Shown here: piece by piece, positions 18,956 to 27,248 of the stretch
Position numbering within the stretch: the first letter of the stretch is position 1
Layout: each line of letters begins with the position of its first letter
Source of the DNA: Mucidula mucida
Taxonomy: Eukaryota; Basidiomycota; Agaricomycetes; Agaricales; Physalacriaceae
Length of the DNA stretch: 27,248 bases
Reading direction: 5' to 3'
NCBI GenBank assembly: GCA_015501055.1
Contig: JADNYV010000459.1
Coordinates: 1 to 27,248 of the forward strand
The notes under the pieces: generated by a model
The model's database searches: none
What the model was told of the DNA's origin: nothing
What the model saw: the letters and a program-made list of their open reading frames with translations, nothing else
Translations under genes and position numbers: made by a program

Positions 18956-21900
18956 ATGACAGTCTCCTGCCCCTACCGCCCCGACCTCTTTCTCCGAACC
19001 GAGCTCAAATCGCTTGATGCGGTTGACAGTGCGCTCCTCGAGTTTATACTCTTCTGCAAGAGAAGAATATCAAAAATGTCGTGTTCACCGCTGCACGCAA
19101 TGAAACCCCGACGACTTTAGCCTTGATTCTAGCCAGTAGGTCTCCACCACATGTGGCATCGATGTTTGACACAGACATGACGATTCTAGATGTGCCCTCG
19201 TATCTTGTTTCTGCCCTCATGCGGGCATACCCTACGAGTGCTGCAGGATTCCCTGACAGCGTTCATGACTGCATTTCACACAATCTCTCCTCAACATTCT
19301 TGTTTCTTTTCGATGACCTCGCTGATCGTGAAACCAAGTCCATCTTCTCCCGCAACGATCTCATCGTTCGGGCGGGCAGCATTGTCCTGAGGGCATTGAG
19401 CACATATGCGCTACCCAAGTACAAGACGACGATGTGGCGAATTCACCTCCCACCGGGCGACGGGTGAAAGCCCCGAGCCAAAAGAAGCTTAAGCAGGCAA
19501 AGCGCGCCGCGGCGCCTATGATTCCCGCTGTGGACTCAAAATATTACGATGCTCTGGAAGTACCTATGCCAACATCCCCGCCAGACGTATCCCGGGTTGT
19601 CGAGGAGATTCTACAGAAGCTTAAGGACGTGCTCGAAGTAGGTGCTTAGTTTGTGATACGGTAGAAGGCTTATCCATGGGTGTTCACAGTTCTATTTTGG
19701 GTACCTGCAAGACGAGAAGGTCATTGCGTTCTTGAAACAGGAATCCGTCTTCGTTCCACCCCCGCAAGCATCCACCGTTTCGGAGGAAAACAAGAACAAG
19801 ACCCAAGCGAACGAGCAAGCTGACAATCAGAGTCCCGCTGCCCCAGGCTCTGTGTACCCGTTCATTCAGCCTATGAAGTCGTAAGTTGGATGATCATTTC
19901 GTCGCGTCTCCGACAGTTGACTTTGTCTCATAGCGCCCTCCATTTCGATAGTCCAGATGGTTTCGGAGCGTGGAAGATTATTGTGCGCAACAGCGTGCAA
20001 AACGTGCTTAGGCGTGCGAGGAAGAAACGCCCGGCTGCGTTTGACATCATAGTCAAGAAGATCAAGTACATCTCCACAGGCGTCTCCTTGGAAGTCGTTT
20101 GCTGACAAACTGATAGGGAGTTGTCAATGGGTCACTTTTCGGAGGACAATCAGAAACGCCTGAGCGGGTTTTCGTCCTCTGATGTCGCTGTCTTCGAGGC
20201 CAAGCTGTCTCGGGATTTAAGGATCATCGTGCGTGTTGACAGCTTAAGTTGGTTTCTCACCGATTGATCACCATCCGTAGTATCAAATAGACTTGATCCC
20301 GACAGACAATGAGGTTCGTCGTTTCAATCCATCATTCCATCCTTGGTTCACATTACATCCCTTGCAGGCCGAACAACAGGGTAATGGACTCCGGCTTCAG
20401 ACAGCATGTAAACTGACCGTCTCGTTAGCCATCAAGATTTTCGATATTTGCACGCATACGCAGATGGACAACCGACTTCGGGCTGCCATCAGCAGTCAAT
20501 TGCGCAAGAAAGGCACCCTTTATCGAGAGCAGTGAGTGTGCGCTTTAGCTTTTCAACGTTGTCAGTTGATCGACGTGGCGTAGTCGTGCGGTACGCATGA
20601 CGTCGACGCTCGCGGGCGAGAAGAATGTGCTTGTGCCCGCGACCTTCCCGGCGCTCCCTGAAGTTTTACCGGCAGAGGTCGCGAGCTTGCCGGATGTAGT
20701 TTCGAACGACTCTACCATGGTAACGTGAAGCTTTACCTTTAGTGCACGGACTTCTAACTGTTGACTAGGTCCTTTCCCGAGTTGTGTGCGTACGCTTTCT
20801 ATCCTGATAGATTTGATATGAACACGCTTTTCGGTTTCAGCGTGGAGAAGTTTGTCACGTTCTCCAAGGTGTGTACCGTTAGCTATAGCTATCAACGGAA
20901 GCTGACAAGAACAGCCATTTCTCGATGGTGAGCATACCCGGCTGGCTTTGTGTTTTTTCCACCAATAAAGCTTTCTCTAGGAATCATGGCCGACGTGGAG
21001 ATGACGTTGCCTCATTTGGTCTCGTAAGTGTGAACAGGCGCTCACTGCATGCCTAATTGCCATCTGCAGCTCTCAAGAAAAGAAGATTATCGAGCACCCG
21101 ACGTCGTGTTATGTTATCGGCCGCAGTGGTACTGGGTTCGTCCCGTTCACACAAGGTTTACTAATCGCCTACTCAATAAAACGTTGAACAGAAAGACCAC
21201 AACCATGCTTTTCAAGATGCTTCTCATCGAGCGCACTCACCACTTGGTCGGCAATGGCGGATCACGGCCTCGCCAAGTCTTTGTCACAAAGTCGCGCCAT
21301 CTCGCGACCAAGGTTCAGAATTATTTTGAGAAACTGTCGACATCGTTGACGCACGCATCGAAAACGTTGGAGGAGCTTCGGAGCTTGTCCGTAGCGCCGC
21401 CCGGCCGCGATACAAGCATCTCTCTCATTCCGCAAGAAGAGAGGGAAGTGCGGAAGGATCTCCCAGAAAAGTATAGCGAGCTGGAAGACAAGCACTTCCC
21501 TCTCTTCATTACATACGATGCAGTACGCTCTTCGTATGTCAGCGTCTAAGTCCGCATTAACGATTGTGTTGTCAGTTGTGCGACCTACTAGAAGCTGACA
21601 TTTTGGCCAAGCGGCAGGACTATCGTAAGGCTGACATGATCTCGTTCGATAAGAACTTCGTGTCAACGTATTGGGCTCATTTTCCAGAACCCCTTCGGAA
21701 AGGACTGGGTAAGTGTTTGTGCGCCGTTTCATTCGTCAAATCTCATTAACCTTGGCATCAGATCCCGCTCTGGTTTTCAGCGAGATCTTAGGTACAGGGA
21801 TTTTCGCTTCGTCTTCATCTCCTTTCTCATACTCATACAAAATGTATAGGCATGATTAAGGGTTCGGAGGAGACGCTCACGAAAGAGAAGCGGTACCTCA

Positions 21901-24900
21901 GTTTACAAGATTACGAGCATTTGAGTAGTCAACATTCAACGTTGGAAGGTCGCACGCCAGATGTCTATGGACTCTTCGAGTCCTACCTCAAGCTGAAGAT
22001 GGAGAACAACGGTTATGATTCTGCTGACCGGTGTGTAGTCATGGGTTATCATATACCTTGTCACTCAAGCTTGTTAGCACGCACCAAATATTGCGATACC
22101 TCGAAGAGTTGGGTGTCCCGGGAACACGAATTGATCATCTGTTCGTACACACCTTACTAGAGGCGCAAGTGATTGACAGTCCCACCAGATATGTCGACGA
22201 AGTCCAGGACAACTTACTGATCGATGCGATGAGTATGTGTCCCATCTGAATCGAGTCATGAACGACTAAACAATGGTTCCAGTTCTGCGCGCTCTTTGTT
22301 CAAACCCTCATGGCCTCTTCTGGGCGGGCGACACAGCCCAAGCGATCTCTATCGGAAGCGCGTTCCGGTTAGATGACCTCAAAGCCTTCCTATTCCGAAT
22401 AGAGGTGGGTCCTCGTTGCCTCTTTCTGTAACAAGAGCTCATGTTTTCCTAGAATCAGAACCGCCAGAATCAGAGCCAGTCACCGAACGTCGCGGTCACG
22501 CATGTCGCGGACCCAGAACTCTTCCAACTGGCCGTCAACTACAGGTCTCACGCGGGAATCGTTGACTGCGCGCACTCTGTCATCGATCTCATCACTCGAT
22601 TTTGGCCTAATTCGATTGATAGACTGTCGCCGGAGGTCGGAATTGTAGATGGCTGCAGACCGGTGTTTTTCAGTAACGATGACGGCAAGGAGCTAGAGCA
22701 GTTCATTTTCGGCGATGCGGGCAATAAGGTGGAATTTGGGGCACACCAATGTGAGTTGATCATCCGACGTTCAATTGGTCTATACTGAAAAGTTCCAGGC
22801 ATTTTGGTACGAGACGAGCGCGCTAAGGAACTCCTGGAGGAGAAGGTTGGAAAGGTCGGGGTTGTGATGTCAGTCTTGCCGTCCGAAACCCTGTTATCAT
22901 TATTGATCTCGTGTAGGACCATCTACGAGAGCAAAGGTCTCGAGTTCAATGATGTAGGTTCCTAGTGACTGTAACTTTGTTTGGCTTACACTTTCCAGGT
23001 GCTCTTGTACAACTTCTTCAGCGATTCCGGCATCACTGATAGTGCTTGGCGGGTCGTCCTCAATGCGATAGACGACTGGAGACAAGTGGGCCAGCAAGAA
23101 CCTGCGCCAGCCTTCAATAGCATTCGACATGCTAGCGTCTGTTACGAGGTAGGTTACTCAATCAGTTTCTGGGCTGAAACTTATAATGATGGTTCTAGCT
23201 GAAGTCCCTTTATGTTGCCATTACCCGAGCTCGAGAAAATGTTTGGATAGCGGACGGCTCTAAAAAAGGCCGCCCGATAAGGGTAAGGGTCTCAACGCGC
23301 ACCAAGCAAGGCTTGACATGAATCTAGACGTATTGGACCAGTCGCGGGCTTGTGGACAATTACGCCCCTGGAAAAGAGGCTCCTCAACTTGCGACTTCTT
23401 CCAGACCAGAAGAATGGATTGCCCAAGGACATGAACTATTCCATCAACAGAGATACGGGCAGGCATGGCACTGTTTTACGCGGGCAAATCTTCCAAATGG
23501 GCGGCCATAGCGGGCGCTTACTACAAGCGCCAGAAGGCGCGGCTGATCCCGAAAACGAAGCAACAACTTCGCGAATGTCACCTTGCTTTCAGTGAGGCTG
23601 GACAGGCATTCTATGATTGCGCAGAGGCGGAATCTGATGAAACCCGCCTCGTTACCTGAAGAACAGTGCTGCTTGTTTCGAAGAAGGCAACAACATGGAG
23701 CGGGCGGCGTACGTTCATCGCCTAGCCGGAAATTTCACTCGCTCGGGAGAATTGTATCGGACCTGAAGAAGTTCGATGAAGCGCTGGATGTCGTTGAGAC
23801 CTCTCGAGACGCGATGGATGTGAAGATTGTTGACAGCATCGTCAAACGTGCACGTCTCGCCTACTTCGATGCTCGGGAGATTGAGTACGTGGCCGCAGTA
23901 CCAGTCTTAATATAGATCGACTTAACTTCCTACAGTAAGGGATGCCGGCTTTTCGATTCAACTGAGGAAGTGCTGGAGTACTTGGACGAGCGTGACCTGG
24001 GAATGGCACGAGCTGATATTCTAGTGATGCGTGGCGATACCGTGGCAGCTGCCGAACTCCACTACGCCGATGGTCGACGCGATGTTGCCATTTCCCTCTT
24101 TTTGCAGGATCCCGAAAACTCTGTTGGAATGCAGCGAGGACTCGACTGTATTGTGGAAGGCCTGTGGTCCTACTGTTCATTTGGCAGACCATGTTCTATG
24201 GTGCAGACGGATCCTCGTGTACAAACCTTCTAGCTTTAGTGCCCGACGACATACGCAGTATATCTCCGGCTTACGTGAAACAGGTATGCAGCGATAAATG
24301 ATATTCCATCTGTACGCTAATGAACTGTTCATAAGCTTGCCATGTTCCGTGCAATTGCTACCTATTCGCGACCCGCATTGGTTGAATTGAGTCGAGGATT
24401 CTTGGCAGAGAAAGATCCCGCTTCTGCACTACACTGCCTTGATCACGTCTTTTCAACCCGTGTGAGCCTTCAATCTGCTCCATTAACCGAAATGGTTCGG
24501 AAACTGGCGGTTTTTCTTTCATATGTCGCGTTGCTTTCCAAGCCGCCTTTCATCCGGATGCCATCAATGATGCCTCTCTACGACGTCTTTTTGGTGTTTC
24601 GCGAATCTCGGAAAACAAGGTCTCGGCGCCTATCTCGGCAGTCTTTCTGCACCGTGAGCTACTTCGACTAGGGCGTGGATATTCGCCGGAGATGTCTGTT
24701 GCAGACTTTCATGTCCAGTTCCGCCAAATATTGTCTTTGCGGCTGAGAACTATAGCTACCGGCATGAACGAAGTATGCTGGAACGCTCGGGCGTTCACCC
24801 CCTGCCTCTCCTACATGTTCTCGGGTGCATGCCCGCGTGTCGCATGTCCAGATGAGCATCTATTGGAATGCGATATTCCTGCCAACTATTACGCTCAGCG

Positions 24901-27139
24901 CGTCCGAGCTCATCTACAACAAATCCTGATCTTCCGGTGGCTTTGTAATAACGCAACCTTCACCCTTGAGAGTGATGAGCAGTCGCTGTCACCGAGGTAT
25001 GAACATATTCCATTATCTTGCTTGATACTGATTACTTCTAGGTTTTTGGTTGAGCGCCTCTATAACGCGCTCTATCCCCCGCATCACTCCTTGGGCACTA
25101 TTGTTGACTTGGATATATCCTCCATCCCAGAAGCGACCGAGGCGATGACAGTCTTGCGATCTTGGATACAGACTCTCGCGTTCTCGCAGAGCTTCCATCC
25201 TCACACCACATTTCTCAGACGTATTATGCGTCTCTCCGTTATGGCGTTCATGTTCGATCGCGAGCAGCTACTTGCGAAGAATTACCTCTTTCAAAGTCAA
25301 TTTTCCCGCGTAGAGGAAGTGCCATCTCGATACCTGCAATATAGCTACCAGGTCGACTCTGGTCATACTTCGCAGAACATGTACGAGGACCTGTTACTCT
25401 CGCTTGCCCATCAAACGGGCAGAGGTGCCTTCCCACTTCAGTGAGTGAAATACAACGATACACAGCTAAGACTAATCTTACGCTTACATAGCTATATCGT
25501 CGAAAAGAACTTGCCGGTCGACATCTCCGTCCTATGCGACTATGTTGATTTTCTATGCTCTTCCTTCATCCTATGTTTCTGTACCAGGAAAGGCAGCTTC
25601 CACAACGTCACCCTACCGCGAACTTGGCTACTAAAATACTTCGAGATTGACGCGCCCTATTTCAACCCGACTATTCGCACCAACATTTTCTGGCACATCC
25701 CTGACTGCATGACCGTCCTTTTGGAGCAGCTGTATACTGGCGCTGGTGCAGGTATGGCTGTGTCATTCATATTACAACTTCTCCTCTGAAATATCGCAGA
25801 TTATCTCATTTATGGCGTCAATCGAAACATGTACAATTCTCCTGCAATTGTCCGTAACCTGTTCATCTTCCGGCTGTAAGTCAAGAAGCCATTCTTTGTC
25901 CTTTCGACAACTTACAACTTATAGGGTCCGCGCAATGTGTCTTCGTAAGTCACCAACTTATCTGGCGATCAATGTTGATGGTTAATACTATTCTAGTTGG
26001 CTGCAACACTCTCAACGATGCGCTTCGTGAGAAGATAAGAAAGGCTGTTGCACGGCTTGGGAATTTCGGCCGACCGCATAGGCTGTATTCCAAGTAAGAA
26101 CAAAGTTGTTATCCGAGTATGACTCCTAACATCATGACAGATTCGTCTACGCCGCGAACGAAAACTGGATGGCCTTGGCCAAAGCCACGCGTCGTTCACT
26201 CGAAGACGATTCCGCGGACGACATGATTCAGCTTCTAGAAAGGACGAGAATGTCAGCGTCCCAAGCTGAAGGCGGCATCTGCAAGATATTCTATGACCGT
26301 GCGGACGATATTCGCTCGTTACTTCGAGATCGCCCAGTGACTTCCGCCGAAACCCGGCCTATTTCTCAAACTGAACAAGCCGTTCCATCAGCACAGCAGA
26401 TATCCCAGCCCGTTGTGCAAGAAGAACATTTAGAAGAGACAGCGGATGAGCCTGATGAAAACGATGACCAGCCCACTGAGGCCCTCGATATGCCGGAAAT
26501 GACTCCACCGTCGCCCGAAGAACATGCTGCCGCGTTACTCATCCAGAATCTCTACAGGAGTGTAATGGCTCGTCGCAGAGGATTCGCAAAAGATGGTATA
26601 GCGGGTTTGAAGAATCACCTGTACAACACATGCATGAGTGTGGGGTTGACTGGATCGTATCGGTATATCTTCCTCGGCCCGCTCGTCAGCATCCTTACCT
26701 GTGTCGATTACGCCAAATCCGAGTGCCTGGCGCTTAAGAATCGTACGAAGAAGAAGCTGACCAACGCGGAGTCGCAGGAGATGGAGGAGCTGGACGACTT
26801 GTTGAGTAAGACCAAGTAGGTTTCTGATTGTACAGTCACTTCTGCTTCAAAACACTCACGTTGATCCGCAGTCGATCGGGAAGAGCGTTATTCGACCTGG
26901 AGAAGTCGCTCCAGCCGACTGCGGACGTTCACGTGAGACGCGACGTCCTGGAGCTTAGGAAGGTGGTTGGGAGGGCGAATGAGGTGTTGTCCGACCTGCC
27001 ATTCCAACTTACACCTGAATTGTCGGAAGAGCTCGCTATCGGCGTCAGGGGAATTCTCACTATGCGTGCTTACCGTCATAAGCGAAAGCCGAAGCCGGAT
27101 GTGAGGCTTGACGAAGGCGGGTTCGAATACTACGATTGA
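18956..27139 (+). CDS. Giant TRANK1-like UvrD/SF1 helicase protein, about 35 exons, seven frame breaks
   Basis: About 34 introns of 44-67 bp link one protein of about 2,150 residues. Superfamily 1 helicase motifs appear in order: Walker A GRSGTGKTTT at 21119 (split by the intron 21136-21191), IKGSEE at 21855, VDEVQDN at 22193, GDTAQAI at 22327, NYRSH at 22537, ESKGLEF at 22927 and YVAITRAR at 23211. Downstream are TPR-like helices (from 23350), a CCCH-type motif at 24803-24859 and an IQ-like motif near 26541-26583. This order resembles TPR and ankyrin repeat-containing protein 1 (TRANK1) and its fungal relatives; no ankyrin repeats are seen. Function is poorly known; ATP-driven nucleic acid work is inferred. 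Conserved-looking sequence changes frame near 19048, 19464, 23491, 23649, 23759, 24184 and 24541, each by one missing base, so the gene is either broken or the sequence has small errors there. The start ATG is tentative. Confidence 0.8.
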
Positions 27140-27248
27140 AATGGACAGTGTACTACGTTTTGTTGATCTGTTGCTTTGTGTAATAATAGCTGATTTGAGA
27201 CGATCGCTGGGGTGGCGGGTACAGCGCACATTTTTTGAATAATGTCTT

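Noticed and set aside
19419..19477. A 59-bp GT-AG intron that would fix the second helicase frame break
   Set aside because: It would remove the protein-like segment KTTMWRIHLPPG and has no good branch sequence; a missing base near 19464 explains the sequence better, though the intron is not excluded.
23480..24190. Programmed ribosomal frameshifting as the cause of the frame breaks
   Set aside because: The sites share no slippery heptamer or downstream structure, and several within one gene would leave almost no full-length protein.
1..27248. CRISPR array, bacterial-type operon or ribosome binding sites
   Set aside because: No regularly spaced repeats are present and the genes have spliceosomal introns, so these features do not apply.

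Overview
The window looks like nuclear DNA from an agaricomycete-type basidiomycete. Genes on both strands are broken by many short introns of about 44-67 bp with GT-AG ends. The protein set fits: a GPI-type chitin deacetylase, a CreA/Mig1 regulator and a basidiomycete-style cytochrome P450. Two tRNA-Leu genes carry eukaryotic introns at the position after base 37. No bacterial-type operon is present. I rebuilt exon structures by hand from frame continuity, splice signals and conserved motifs.

Layout. (1) 203-1429, minus: single-exon unknown protein whose C-terminal zinc knuckle lies in a neighbouring frame. (2) 2060-2954, minus: kinetochore protein Spc25, four exons. (3) 4271-5845, plus: secreted chitin deacetylase, eight exons. 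(4) 7070-8139, plus: stand-alone thioesterase. (5) 8925-11013, plus: cytochrome P450, eleven exons. (6) 11211-12719, plus: protein with about ten C2H2 zinc fingers. (7) 12720-17660: a gene-poor stretch with two tRNA-Leu genes in opposite orientation, each followed by a related small inverted-repeat element, and with the carbon catabolite repressor creA between them. (8) 18956-27139, plus: a very large gene of about 35 exons for a TRANK1-like UvrD/SF1 helicase protein.

The genes do not form one pathway. The thioesterase and the P450 are adjacent and co-oriented and might share a metabolite role, but there is no synthase in view. creA has a tight cluster of its own consensus binding motifs upstream, which suggests autoregulation.

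The most unusual observations are these. The helicase gene needs seven separate one-base frame corrections, all in the same direction, while every splice site remains usable. Two related transposon-like elements sit just beyond the Pol III terminators of both tRNA-Leu genes. The introns of the zinc-finger gene fall at equivalent places in successive fingers.
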